Shown here: positions 33,790 to 42,040 of the stretch, piece after piece | Position numbering within the stretch: position 1 is the first letter of the stretch | Layout: every line of letters starts with the position of its first letter | Assembly: GCA_017452785.1 (NCBI GenBank) | Contig: JAFTLT010000026.1 | Location: forward strand, 1 to 45,790 | DNA length: 45,790 nt | Source of the DNA: Clostridia bacterium | Lineage (GTDB): Bacteria; Bacillota; Clostridia; Oscillospirales; Acutalibacteraceae | Reading direction: 5' to 3' | Program-made: the position numbers and the translations under genes | The notes under the pieces: generated by a model | Told to the model about the DNA's origin: nothing | The model's database searches: none | Seen by the model: only the letters and a program-made list of their open reading frames with translations

Positions 33790-33819
33790 TTGCAGTTTAT
33801 TTCTTTTTTGTGATATACT
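33790..33819 (+). promoter_or_regulatory. Promoter of the GH39-like gene
   Basis: TTGCAG (33790-33795), 18-bp spacer, TATACT (33814-33819), about 31 nt before the ATG. Confidence 0.65.
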
Positions 33820-33849
33820 TACCCTAATAAAACATAAGGAGAACATATT

Positions 33850-36312
33850 ATGACCAAAATATTTGCCTTCTTCATTTCACTTATTCTTCTTTTTGAGTCG
33901 GTACCCGCATTGGGTGTGCCTGTGCTTGAGGTTGATGCCGGCGAGATAGTGGGTGAGGCTACCACAAAAGCAACGGGCTTTCTTTACGGTCTCGCAGAAA
34001 ACGGTGTGCCCAGTGAAGCTATGACCGATTCGCTTAAAATTTCATCCGTTTCTCAAAAGGTGCCGGGCGGACTTCAGCACCCTACAGGTGATGCTGAAAA
34101 CATTCAGGCTCAGCTTGACAGCTGCGATTATGTTGTTGTTTATCTTCAGGATGCCTTTGACACATGGTATTACTGCCACGATGAAATAATGGAAATGCGT
34201 CGGCAGGGTACCTATGACTGGAGAAAGTTTTTAAATGAGAGATACCTTCCTATTGTTGAGGAAAAGGTCAGATACATAGAAAGTCAGCCTTATAAAGACA
34301 ATATCGTTTACTGCATATTCAACGAATGTGACAACGCAATCTGGTTCGGCAACTATACTGACGGAGTCTGCCACTATGACGATGTGGGCAGAGCAAACTT
34401 CTATGAGGCTTGGGAAATAACATATAACCTTGTCAAGTCAATTGCTCCTGAGGCTAAAATAGGCGGTCCCGGCTTCTGTGACTATGAAACAACAAAGATC
34501 GAAGGCTTCATGGATTACTGCTGTGCAAATGACTGTGTGCCTCAGATTATGATATGGCACGAGCTTGCTTATTGGTCAGTGCCTGACTGGCATTTGCATT
34601 ATGAAGACTATCGCCGCATAGAAAAAGAAAACGGTATTGATGAGCTGGATATTATTGTTACCGAATACGGTGAAATGGAAGAATGCGGCAACCCTGCCGA
34701 TATGCTTCACTATATAATTGCAATGGAAGAAACAGGCATCTGGGGCAATGTGGCTTATTGGAGACTGTCAAACAACCTTAACGACACCTGCGCTGACGAT
34801 AATTCTCCCAACTCTAACTGGTGGCTTTATCGCAGATATGCCGAGATGAAGGGGCAGCAGCTTCTTGCCACAAGCAGCGAAACAGAAAATGAATATAACC
34901 CAAAGGAAAGACTTGACGGACTGGCTTCGCTCACTGATGACGGCGAAACAATCAATATGATTGTGACAGGCAGTGATAAAAGAGCTTTTGTGAAGGTTGA
35001 AAATCTTGATAAGACAAATATCACAGATAAGGCCGATATTAAGGTTGAGTGTGTCTATTATGAGGGACTTTCAGGCATAGTTACAGAGCCTGTGCTCTTA
35101 AGACAGTACAGCAAAAAAATCACCTCTGATAAAATTAACATAAACCTGCCTGCTACAGATAAGGATGCAGTTTATTTTGTCAGTGTTACAGACAGTGAAG
35201 AAGACATAGAAACTGTCAGAAACACAAATATTCCCAAAAGATATGAGTTTGAAAAGGGAAAGCTTATGGGTGATGCTTACACCTATGACAGTGCCTATGC
35301 AACAACAGGTGAAATTATCGGCATGGTCGGCGGAATGGAAAAAGAGGGCGACGGTGTTAAGCTCAATTTCACTGTCAGCAAAAAAGGTGAATATGACCTT
35401 GATATAATTTTCGGCAAGCATAATGATGCATGGGGTAACCCTCAGGGCAGAGATTATGCCACGGTTAAAATGGTGCTCGACGGCAAAGAAACCGAGCTTA
35501 GGCTGGAAAACACCATAAAGAGCGAATACACCACAAGAAAAACAGTGACCGCAGAGCTTTGTGCAGGAATTCACACAATAGAGCTTTACAATGTTGAGGG
35601 TACCTATGTGCTTGACAGTATGCTTGTTTCACTTCATGAGGAAAAGGATGAAATATACGTTCTCAATGACAGTGAAGACGGCAGTAAGTTTCTTGCGGTT
35701 GCACCCTATGACGGTTACTACAGTCTTGACACAAATGGTGTCAGTGCAAAAATAAATGTTGACGGAATTGAAAAAGAAATTGAAAGCGACGCAATTCTTT
35801 ATCTCAGACGTGGGTTAAACGAGATTTCTTTTAATAAGAGTATGACCTGTGTACTCAGCAAAACTCAGGAAAGTGCCTTTACGGCAACAATACAGCCCCA
35901 GAATATTTCTCTCAGCGGCAAAGCAGAGCTTCTTACAGATAAATACGGCACAGTATATGTTGATAATATCTCAAATCTTGGCGGTGAGGGCAGCTTTACT
36001 GTCAGCGTGCCCGAAGACGGCACTTACCGTGTGACACTGCTTTATGCCAATAACTCAGAGGGCGGTGTGCACTCATATAATGTTGACCTTATTGAGAGGT
36101 ATCTGACAGTGAGTGTAAACGGTGAAAGTCAGGATGTTTTCTGCCGTAACACAAACAGCAGATTTACCTATAAGACTATGACTTTTAATCTTAAGCTTAA
36201 TGAGGGCGAGAATAATGTTACTCTTACAAACAGCGGCAATACTGTTTTTCACGGCATGGAAGCCTTTGCCCCACAGATAGCAGAAATCACAATCAATTCA
36301 CTCACAAAATAA
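33850..36312 (+). CDS. Secreted clan GH-A glycosidase (GH39-like) with CBM-like domains
   Basis: 820 residues. A signal peptide (MTKIFAFFISLILLFESVPA) is followed by a TIM barrel (about 40-350) with the clan GH-A pattern: acid/base Glu in YCIFNECDNAIWF (Asn-Glu pair) and nucleophile Glu in IIVTEYGEME. The segment GFLYGLAENGVPS at the N-terminus is typical of GH39-like enzymes. After an Ig-like stretch, a beta-sandwich beginning RYEFEKGKL and containing KKGEYDLDIIFG and AGIHTIELYN resembles CBM35/CBM6 (about 455-600). A second sandwich of similar type ends the protein (about 690-815). The substrate may be a xylosidic or arabinosidic glycan, undetermined. RBS AAGGAG; single gene. Confidence 0.8.
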   Translation: MTKIFAFFISLILLFESVPALGVPVLEVDAGEIVGEATTKATGFLYGLAENGVPSEAMTDSLKISSVSQKVPGGLQHPTGDAENIQAQLDSCDYVVVYLQDAFDTWYYCHDEIMEMRRQGTYDWRKFLNERYLPIVEEKVRYIESQPYKDNIVYCIFNECDNAIWFGNYTDGVCHYDDVGRANFYEAWEITYNLVKSIAPEAKIGGPGFCDYETTKIEGFMDYCCANDCVPQIMIWHELAYWSVPDWHLHYEDYRRIEKENGIDELDIIVTEYGEMEECGNPADMLHYIIAMEETGIWGNVAYWRLSNNLNDTCADDNSPNSNWWLYRRYAEMKGQQLLATSSETENEYNPKERLDGLASLTDDGETINMIVTGSDKRAFVKVENLDKTNITDKADIKVECVYYEGLSGIVTEPVLLRQYSKKITSDKININLPATDKDAVYFVSVTDSEEDIETVRNTNIPKRYEFEKGKLMGDAYTYDSAYATTGEIIGMVGGMEKEGDGVKLNFTVSKKGEYDLDIIFGKHNDAWGNPQGRDYATVKMVLDGKETELRLENTIKSEYTTRKTVTAELCAGIHTIELYNVEGTYVLDSMLVSLHEEKDEIYVLNDSEDGSKFLAVAPYDGYYSLDTNGVSAKINVDGIEKEIESDAILYLRRGLNEISFNKSMTCVLSKTQESAFTATIQPQNISLSGKAELLTDKYGTVYVDNISNLGGEGSFTVSVPEDGTYRVTLLYANNSEGGVHSYNVDLIERYLTVSVNGESQDVFCRNTNSRFTYKTMTFNLKLNEGENNVTLTNSGNTVFHGMEAFAPQIAEITINSLTK

Positions 36313-36318
36313 AGCTGT

Positions 36319-36350
36319 AAAAAGAAGGCAAGAAATTGTCTTCTTTTTTT
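36319..36350 (+). terminator. Terminator of the GH39-like gene
   Basis: AAAAAGAAGGCAA pairs with TTGTCTTCTTTTT (with one G-T) around a GAAA tetraloop, followed by TT. Confidence 0.8.
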
Positions 36351-36375
36351 CGTGTGATGGTATTTTTAAAAAATA

Positions 36376-36393
36376 TATTACAATTTTGTAATA
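36376..36393. promoter_or_regulatory. Palindrome upstream of the first FN3 gene
   Basis: TATTACAA-TT-TTGTAATA is a perfect 8-bp inverted repeat about 80 bp before the start at 36472, in the expected promoter region. Possible operator. Confidence 0.35.
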
Positions 36394-36471
36394 ATCCTCT
36401 GTTTTTCACACAGATTACACACAGAGGTGTTATTATGCAGATGGTAAAAAATACCAAGGAGGTTAATAACT

Positions 36472-37992
36472 ATGAAAAAACTTACAAGATTTTTAGCTGT
36501 GTTACTCATTTGTCTTGCGGTTTTCAGCACTGTGTCTATGGCTGCTGAGGGCACTTTGCCGCAAGAGGAAACAATTGCCGCAGAAGATATAATTCTTCCC
36601 GGAGTGCCCGAAAAAATATCTGTTGACAGCAAATATCAGGACTGTCTGGATATCAGCTGGGGTGCGGTTGAGGGCGCTGACGGCTATGATGTTTATCTGA
36701 AAGAGTATAAGGGTGAATGGACTTATCATACATCTGTCACCACCCCCGAAGCAACAATAGGCAATCTGATGTATAACAGAACTTATATAATAGGTGTAAA
36801 GTCCTATGTAATTATTGACGGTGTCAAGCATGAAAGTGAAAAAATGAGAGAAAGAGAGACCGGCAAGTTCGGAGGCTTACCGCCTGTAGAGGGCCTGAAG
36901 GCTGCTGCCACATCTGAAGGCATAAAGCTCAGTTGGGATCGCTGCTACGGCACTTCATTTTACCGTGTTTACATAAGAGAAAATAATAAGTGGAAAAAGA
37001 TTACGGATATCAAAGACAACAGTGTATGTGATTATCTTTACAAGAATGTAAAAGCAGGCGAAAAGTATTATTTTGCTGTTAAGGCTTTTGTCAAAGGCTA
37101 TTACACCTCAGGCGGAGGTATTGACACATATCGCATTACTTATCCCAAGGACCTGACAAAAACAGAAATCACATATAAGAAATCCTTAACCGAGCGGACA
37201 GTTGACCTTGAGTGGTCAGAAATTGCAAATGCTGACGGCTACAGAATTTATATCTTCAAAGATAATAAATGGAGTGCCCTGAAAACTGTCAAGGGTCTTA
37301 CATATAAGGCAGAAGGACTTGAGCCTTCAACAAAATATAAATTCAAGGTCAGAGCTTATTTTAAGATTGACGGCGAAACAAAGTGGGGTGCCTACAGTGA
37401 TGTGGTTTCTGTCACAACATGTCAGGCATTTGTTGAAGCCTACAGACTTGAGGAACTTAAAAAGTATTTCACTGACGGTGATTGGTGTGTAAAGCTCGGC
37501 TCTCAGACGGATGAAAAGGGTAATGTATATGATTTCACCCTTGCTGTTAAAGGTAACAGCATTTTTGCAAGATATGATTATAAAAATAACAAGGCCCTGA
37601 GAGATACCGAATATCTTGTCGATCTTGACAAAGAGAAGGTATATATGATTTTCGATGATAACAAGACCTATGTGATTTTGCCTGAGAATAAGGCTGCTCA
37701 GGTGGCAGACAGTCTGCTGAATGTCGTTTTGGTCATGGATATGTCAGATGTGAATGATGTAACGGGTAAGACCACGATTTATAAAGAGAAAACAGCTGTT
37801 GCAGAGTTTTATAGACATCCGGAAATAGGTATAAAAAAGAAAACTTATTATTACATAAATGAGAAACTGTCGGGTCTTAAAATAAACTATACAGACGGCA
37901 CGGCAGAGGTCTTTTCTCCCATTGAGATAAGTGATACACCATCTTCCTCAGTTTTCAAGGTTCCGTCAGGATATAAAAAGGTAGCTTACTGA
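36472..37992 (+). CDS. Secreted triple fibronectin-III protein with LolA-like C-terminal domain (paralogue 1)
   Basis: 506 residues. A signal peptide (1-25, VFSTVSMA) and a short linker are followed by three FN3-like domains (about 43-140, 143-235, 238-335) with repeated ISWGAVEGADGYDVY / WSEIANADGYRIYIF strands and tyrosine corners such as PSTKYKFKVRAYF. The C-terminal 165 residues (EELKKYFTDGDWCVKLGS ... FKVPSGYKKVAY) form an all-beta domain whose ending (NEKLSGLKINYTDG) resembles LolA/LppX-type lipoprotein barrels. No catalytic motif is evident. AAGGAGG precedes the ATG, with a small TGGTA/TACCA hairpin beside it. It is a tandem paralogue of the next gene. Confidence 0.82.
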   Translation: MKKLTRFLAVLLICLAVFSTVSMAAEGTLPQEETIAAEDIILPGVPEKISVDSKYQDCLDISWGAVEGADGYDVYLKEYKGEWTYHTSVTTPEATIGNLMYNRTYIIGVKSYVIIDGVKHESEKMRERETGKFGGLPPVEGLKAAATSEGIKLSWDRCYGTSFYRVYIRENNKWKKITDIKDNSVCDYLYKNVKAGEKYYFAVKAFVKGYYTSGGGIDTYRITYPKDLTKTEITYKKSLTERTVDLEWSEIANADGYRIYIFKDNKWSALKTVKGLTYKAEGLEPSTKYKFKVRAYFKIDGETKWGAYSDVVSVTTCQAFVEAYRLEELKKYFTDGDWCVKLGSQTDEKGNVYDFTLAVKGNSIFARYDYKNNKALRDTEYLVDLDKEKVYMIFDDNKTYVILPENKAAQVADSLLNVVLVMDMSDVNDVTGKTTIYKEKTAVAEFYRHPEIGIKKKTYYYINEKLSGLKINYTDGTAEVFSPIEISDTPSSSVFKVPSGYKKVAY

Positions 37993-38001
37993 TAACAGCA
38001 A

Positions 38002-38031
38002 AACAGGGCACGGCTTCGGCAGTGTCCTGTT
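38002..38031 (+). terminator. Terminator between the FN3 paralogues
   Basis: AACAGGGCAC (38002-38011) and GTGTCCTGTT (38022-38031) pair with one G-T wobble around a CGGCTTCGGC-type loop; U-tail weak. Confidence 0.6.
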
Positions 38032-38057
38032 AAGAGCAATTGCCAAATAATTACAAT

Positions 38058-38078
38058 ACTGTCAAATTTATTGACAGT
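38058..38078. promoter_or_regulatory. Palindrome overlapping the -35 of the second FN3 gene
   Basis: ACTGTCAA-ATTTA-TTGACAGT is a perfect 8-bp inverted repeat whose right arm contains the TTGACA box. A protein bound here would block the promoter, so it is a repressor-operator candidate. Confidence 0.45.
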
Positions 38079-38100
38079 TTGGGGGATTTTGTATTATAAT
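38071..38100 (+). promoter_or_regulatory. Promoter of the second FN3 gene
   Basis: TTGACA (38071-38076), 18-bp spacer, TATAAT (38095-38100); both boxes are full consensus. Confidence 0.8.
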
Positions 38101-38127
38101 TTAGTAAACCAAAAAGGAGGATATAAT

Positions 38128-39882
38128 ATGAAAAAAATTACAAAGCTATTAGCGGCACTGCTTGTGTGCCTTACTGTTTTTAGCACCGTTTCTATGGCTG
38201 CTGAGGGTACTCTGCCGCAGGAGGAGACCACATCCTCAGTAAATGAGGAAACAACAACCGAGGTGCAGGAGGAAACTACAGCTGCAGTTCAGGAAGAAAC
38301 TACTACCGAAGTTCAGCAGGAAACTACCACAGAGCCTGTCACACAGCCTGAGGAAGAAACAACCGCACCCGAAGAGGAAGAAACAACCACAGAGCCTACA
38401 ACTGAGCCTGAGGAAGAGACCACAGCACCTGCAGAAGACGAAACAACAACCGCAACTCCCGAAGAGGAAACCACAGAGCCTGAAAAGCCTGAGATAGTGC
38501 TCCCGAAGGCACCGACCAAAATTGAAGGCGGTAATGGAGGCTTTGGTTACAGATGTGTAATTTGGGATGAGGTTGAAGGTGCTGATGGTTATGACATCTA
38601 TCTCAAAGTAGGCGATGAATGGGTCTATCAGAGAAGCTCACAGGGAGGCAGTGAATACATATATAACCTCTTGCAAAACAGTGAATATGAGGTTGCCATT
38701 AAGTCGTACATAATGGTTGACGGTGAAAAGTATCAAAGTGAAGAATATTGCACAGGTACAATTTCTACCTCAGCATCTGTAAGAACCGCATACCTTACTT
38801 TAGAGGCAACGAAAAGCGGAATTAAGCTCAATTGGGATGTTTGCGAAGGAGCATCGGGTTATCGCATTTATGTCAGAAAAGACAATAAGTGGGTAAAGCT
38901 TAAAGATATTAACGATATTAAGGAAACTGAATACATCTATACCGATGTAAAAGCAGAAACCAAATACAGATTTGCAATTAAATCCTTTGTCAAGGGCACA
39001 AAAGGCCTCAAATGGGGTATGTTAACCGAAAGAACTGTTACTTATCCGGATTTCACTAAAGCAAAGATAACATCAAAATCAGCCACAAGCTCCTCAGTAA
39101 CTCTCAAATGGAGCAAGGTAGAGGGCGCAGGCGGATACAGAGTCTATGTCTATAAAAATAATAAGTGGACATACTATAAGGGCATCAAGACAGAAAAATA
39201 CACTGTCAAGAGCCTTGAGGATGCAACAAACTATAAGTTCAAGGTAAGAGCATTCTTCAAAGAAGACGGCAAAACTATATGGGGCACATACAGTGACACC
39301 ATAACTGTCAGAACGGACGGCAAGAAAGTTAAAGCCGGCAGAATAAGCAAGCTCAAGAAGCAGTTTACAGACGGTGACTGGTCGGTAAAAATCAATAATT
39401 TTGTTTTCGATGGCAATGAAAAGGTTAATCTCACAATTGCAGTAAGAGGATATAACCTGTTCATAAGATACGATTTCAAAAATGAAAAAGAGACTGATGT
39501 GGAGTATCTTGTTCAGCTTGACAAAGAAAGAGTTTATATGATTAACAAAAAGAGCAAGACCTACTGCATTCTTCCCGATGAAGAGGCTGCATATACTGCC
39601 GCAAATCTTCTTGTTCTTCCTCTTATTATGGATCTGAGTGCAGCTAAAGGTGTAACTGCAAAAACAACTATTTATAAGAGCAAAAAGGCAGTTGCAGAGA
39701 TTTATACCGATAAGGAGCTCGGCATCAAGAAGACCTATTACTTCATTAACGACAAGCTTTCGGGCATGAAGGTTGTGTATGCTGACGGTTCAACAGAGAG
39801 CTTTTCCTCAATTAAAATTAACGACACACCATCAAGCTCAGTTTTTAAAGTTCCGTCAGGATATAAAAAGATTGCTTATTGA
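38128..39882 (+). CDS. Secreted triple fibronectin-III protein with Thr/Glu stalk (paralogue 2)
   Basis: About 584 residues, ATG at 38128 with AAGGAGG. The signal peptide and first 35 residues (VFSTVSMAAEGTLPQEET) are almost identical to the upstream paralogue. It then carries an inserted stalk of about 100 residues of E/T/P (TTTEVQEETTAA...), three FN3-like domains, and the same C-terminal LolA-like domain ending SSSVFKVPSGYKKIAY. The stalk probably lifts the domains through the cell wall, as in the kinase at 20897. Anchoring is unknown: no LPXTG, no lipobox. It arose by tandem duplication; the stalk is a gain or loss since then. Confidence 0.85.
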   Translation: MKKITKLLAALLVCLTVFSTVSMAAEGTLPQEETTSSVNEETTTEVQEETTAAVQEETTTEVQQETTTEPVTQPEEETTAPEEEETTTEPTTEPEEETTAPAEDETTTATPEEETTEPEKPEIVLPKAPTKIEGGNGGFGYRCVIWDEVEGADGYDIYLKVGDEWVYQRSSQGGSEYIYNLLQNSEYEVAIKSYIMVDGEKYQSEEYCTGTISTSASVRTAYLTLEATKSGIKLNWDVCEGASGYRIYVRKDNKWVKLKDINDIKETEYIYTDVKAETKYRFAIKSFVKGTKGLKWGMLTERTVTYPDFTKAKITSKSATSSSVTLKWSKVEGAGGYRVYVYKNNKWTYYKGIKTEKYTVKSLEDATNYKFKVRAFFKEDGKTIWGTYSDTITVRTDGKKVKAGRISKLKKQFTDGDWSVKINNFVFDGNEKVNLTIAVRGYNLFIRYDFKNEKETDVEYLVQLDKERVYMINKKSKTYCILPDEEAAYTAANLLVLPLIMDLSAAKGVTAKTTIYKSKKAVAEIYTDKELGIKKTYYFINDKLSGMKVVYADGSTESFSSIKINDTPSSSVFKVPSGYKKIAY

Positions 39883-39890
39883 TAAACAAA

Positions 39891-39930
39891 ATGAGGATGC
39901 AGTTTGCGCTGTGTCCTCATATGTTTTTTT
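39891..39930 (+). terminator. Terminator of the second FN3 gene
   Basis: ATGAGGATGCAG (39891-39902) pairs with CTGTGTCCTCAT (39909-39920) with two G-T wobbles, followed by ATGTTTTTTT. Confidence 0.8.
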
Positions 39931-39939
39931 ATTTTGTAC

Positions 39940-39968
39940 TTGACAAGAAAAAAACAAAGTGATATACT
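39940..39968 (+). promoter_or_regulatory. Promoter of the ABC importer operon
   Basis: TTGACA (39940-39945), 17-bp spacer, TATACT (39963-39968). Confidence 0.8.
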
Positions 39969-39978
39969 TTAATGCAGT

Positions 39979-40002
39979 AAAAGTTTAAATCTTTAAACTT
40001 TT
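39979..40002. promoter_or_regulatory. Perfect 24-bp operator-like palindrome
   Basis: AAAAGTTTAAA-TC-TTTAAACTTTT is an uninterrupted 11-bp inverted repeat with a 2-bp centre, starting about 11 bp after the -10 box, i.e. around the transcription start. Its position suits a repressor operator. The 2-bp centre is too short for an RNA hairpin without opening several pairs. Confidence 0.55.
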
Positions 40003-40030
40003 AAATCAATAAATCAAAGGAGAAATTATC

Positions 40031-40996
40031 ATGAAAAAAATTCTCGCAGTTCTTTTGGCAGTGACAATGCTCTTCACACTTGCAGCATGCGGTGGCAGCG
40101 GTGAAGACCAGACAAAAGTTTACAAAGTAGGTATCGCTCAGTGGGTTCAGCATGATGCACTTGATGCAGCAACTCAGGGCTTCAAAGATGCTCTCACAGC
40201 AGCTCTCGGCGAGGGTAATGTTGAGTTCCTTGACCAGAACGCTTCAGAAGATCCCGGTGTCTGCACAACGATCATCAGTAACTTTGTTGCAGAAGAAGTT
40301 GACCTTATTATGGCAAATGCTACGCCTGTTCTTCAGACAGCAGCTGCTGCTACAACTACTATTCCCATTCTCGGCACATCAGTTACAGAATATGGTGTTG
40401 CACTTGAAATTGATGATTTCGGCGGCACTGTCGGCGGCAACATTTCCGGTACATCAGACCTTGCTCCTCTCACACAGCAGGCACAGATGATCATTGACCT
40501 TGTTCCCGATGCAAAGAATGTTGGTCTTCTCTACTGTTCAGCAGAGGCTAACTCAATTTATCAGGTTAAAGTTGTTAAGGAATATCTTGAAGAAAAAGGC
40601 ATCACAGCTACAGAATTCGCATTCTCAGATGCAAATGATCTCCCCGCTATCACTCAGGCAGCATGTGACGCATCAGATGCTATCTATATCCCCACAGATA
40701 ATAAGGCAGCAGCATCAACAGGCATCATCGACGGTATCTGCCGTCCGGCAAAGGTACCCGTAATTGCAGGCGAAGCAGGCATCTGCAGCGGTTGCGGTAT
40801 TGCAACACTTTCAATCAGCTACTATGAACTCGGCAAGAAGACCGGTGAAATGGCTGCTCAGATTCTCAAGGGCGAAGCTGATATTTCAACAATGCCTATT
40901 CAGTATGACGAAAATGTCGTATCAAAATATAATGCTGAAATCTGCGAAGAGCTCGGCATTACAGTTCCCGATACATACATTTCACTCGATGCATAA
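40031..40996 (+). CDS. ABC importer substrate-binding lipoprotein (ABC_sub_bind, TrpX-like)
   Basis: 321 residues. A lipoprotein signal peptide ends with the lipobox LAAC (Cys near residue 20), followed by a GGSGED linker. The two-lobed domain begins YKVGIAQWVQHDALDAATQGF and continues with ASEDPGV, GTSVTEYG and NISGTSDLAPLTQQ, all typical of the PF04392 ABC substrate-binding family. Characterised relatives import tryptophan or tyrosine, and others are unassigned. It is first of three genes; the permease starts 85 bp downstream. No T-box or amino-acid riboswitch was recognised in the short leader, but a perfect palindrome lies at the start site. Confidence 0.93.
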   Translation: MKKILAVLLAVTMLFTLAACGGSGEDQTKVYKVGIAQWVQHDALDAATQGFKDALTAALGEGNVEFLDQNASEDPGVCTTIISNFVAEEVDLIMANATPVLQTAAAATTTIPILGTSVTEYGVALEIDDFGGTVGGNISGTSDLAPLTQQAQMIIDLVPDAKNVGLLYCSAEANSIYQVKVVKEYLEEKGITATEFAFSDANDLPAITQAACDASDAIYIPTDNKAAASTGIIDGICRPAKVPVIAGEAGICSGCGIATLSISYYELGKKTGEMAAQILKGEADISTMPIQYDENVVSKYNAEICEELGITVPDTYISLDA

Positions 40997-41080
40997 TAAT
41001 ATAAAGCAAGAATTTTTATTGGTGACTGTTGCAGCAGCTTTTCCGGCTGCTGCAATGAGTCTTATTCAGGAGTTTAGATT

Positions 41081-42040
41081 ATGTCCGTATTAACAAGTAT
41101 TATTAACAGCTTGCCCGGTGCAGTGGCACAGGGTCTCATATGGGGTATAATGGCAATAGGTCTTTATATCACATATAAAATTTTAAATGTTTCCGACCTT
41201 ACCGTTGACGGTTCAATATGCACAGGTGCCGCCGTTTGTGTTATGATGATAATCAATGGCTACAGCATGCCTCTTGCACTTCTGGGCGCCTTTATTTCAG
41301 GCATGCTTTGCGGCCTTGCTACAGGCATTTTTCACACAATCATGGGAATTCCCGCAATTCTTGCAGGTATTCTTACACAGCTTGCACTTTACTCCGTTAA
41401 CCTTAAAATACTCGGCAAAGCAAATCAGGTACTTAACGCTTCAAAATATGATTTGCTTGTGTCACTTCGTAACGTAAAAGGCGTGCCTCTTTATGAAAAT
41501 GCCATATTAATTACTGCACTTTTAGTGCTTGCAATAATTGCAGTGCTTTATTGGTTTTTCGGTACTGCCTATGGCTGCAGCCTCAGAGCAACAGGTTCAA
41601 ACCTTAACATGAGCCGAGCACAGGGCATTAACACCAAGATGAATACTGTTTTTGGCCTTATGCTTGCTAACGGTATTGTAGCTTTCTCGGGTGCAATCCT
41701 CGCTCAATATCAGGGCTACGCCGAAGTTACAATGGGTAGAGGTGCTATCGTTACAGGTCTTGCCGCTATTATTATCGGCGGTGCAATTTTTGGCAAGATA
41801 AGCAAAAACTTTGCAGTTCAGCTTCTTGCAACAGCTTTGGGCGGTGTAGTTTACTATATAGTTTATCAGATAATTATCTGCATCGGTCTTGACGCAGACC
41901 TGCTCAAGCTCCTTTCAGCTCTTGTTGTTGCTGTCTTCCTTGCAGTGCCTTATATTAAGAGTTATTACTATCCCAAATATAAAAAGAAACTTATGAAAAA
42001 AAACATAAAGAAAGAAGGTGCCGCAAATGCTCGAAATTAA
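41081..42040 (+). CDS. ABC importer permease (branched-chain/TrpY-like)
   Basis: 319 residues, eight to nine membrane helices. Motifs of the BPD_transp_2 family are visible: GLIWGIMAIGLYITYKIL, NVSDLTVDGSICTGAA, GCSLRATGSNLNMSRAQGI (the cytoplasmic coupling region) and GLAAIIIGGAIFG. It forms the membrane channel with the lipoprotein and ATPase in the flanking genes. A short basic tail (KYKKKLMKKNIKKEG) ends it. The stop overlaps the ATPase start by 14 bp, indicating coupled translation. The start at 41081 follows TCAGGAG. Confidence 0.93.
   Translation: MSVLTSIINSLPGAVAQGLIWGIMAIGLYITYKILNVSDLTVDGSICTGAAVCVMMIINGYSMPLALLGAFISGMLCGLATGIFHTIMGIPAILAGILTQLALYSVNLKILGKANQVLNASKYDLLVSLRNVKGVPLYENAILITALLVLAIIAVLYWFFGTAYGCSLRATGSNLNMSRAQGINTKMNTVFGLMLANGIVAFSGAILAQYQGYAEVTMGRGAIVTGLAAIIIGGAIFGKISKNFAVQLLATALGGVVYYIVYQIIICIGLDADLLKLLSALVVAVFLAVPYIKSYYYPKYKKKLMKKNIKKEGAANARN

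Noticed and set aside
38243-38519. Alternative-frame frames over the Thr/Glu stalk
   Set aside because: Low-complexity GAA/ACA repeats create open frames on both strands; the main frame has signal peptide, RBS and continuous domains.
39969-40030. T-box or amino-acid riboswitch before the ABC importer
   Set aside because: The leader is about 55 nt and lacks the T-box sequence, specifier loop and antiterminator; only the palindrome is present.
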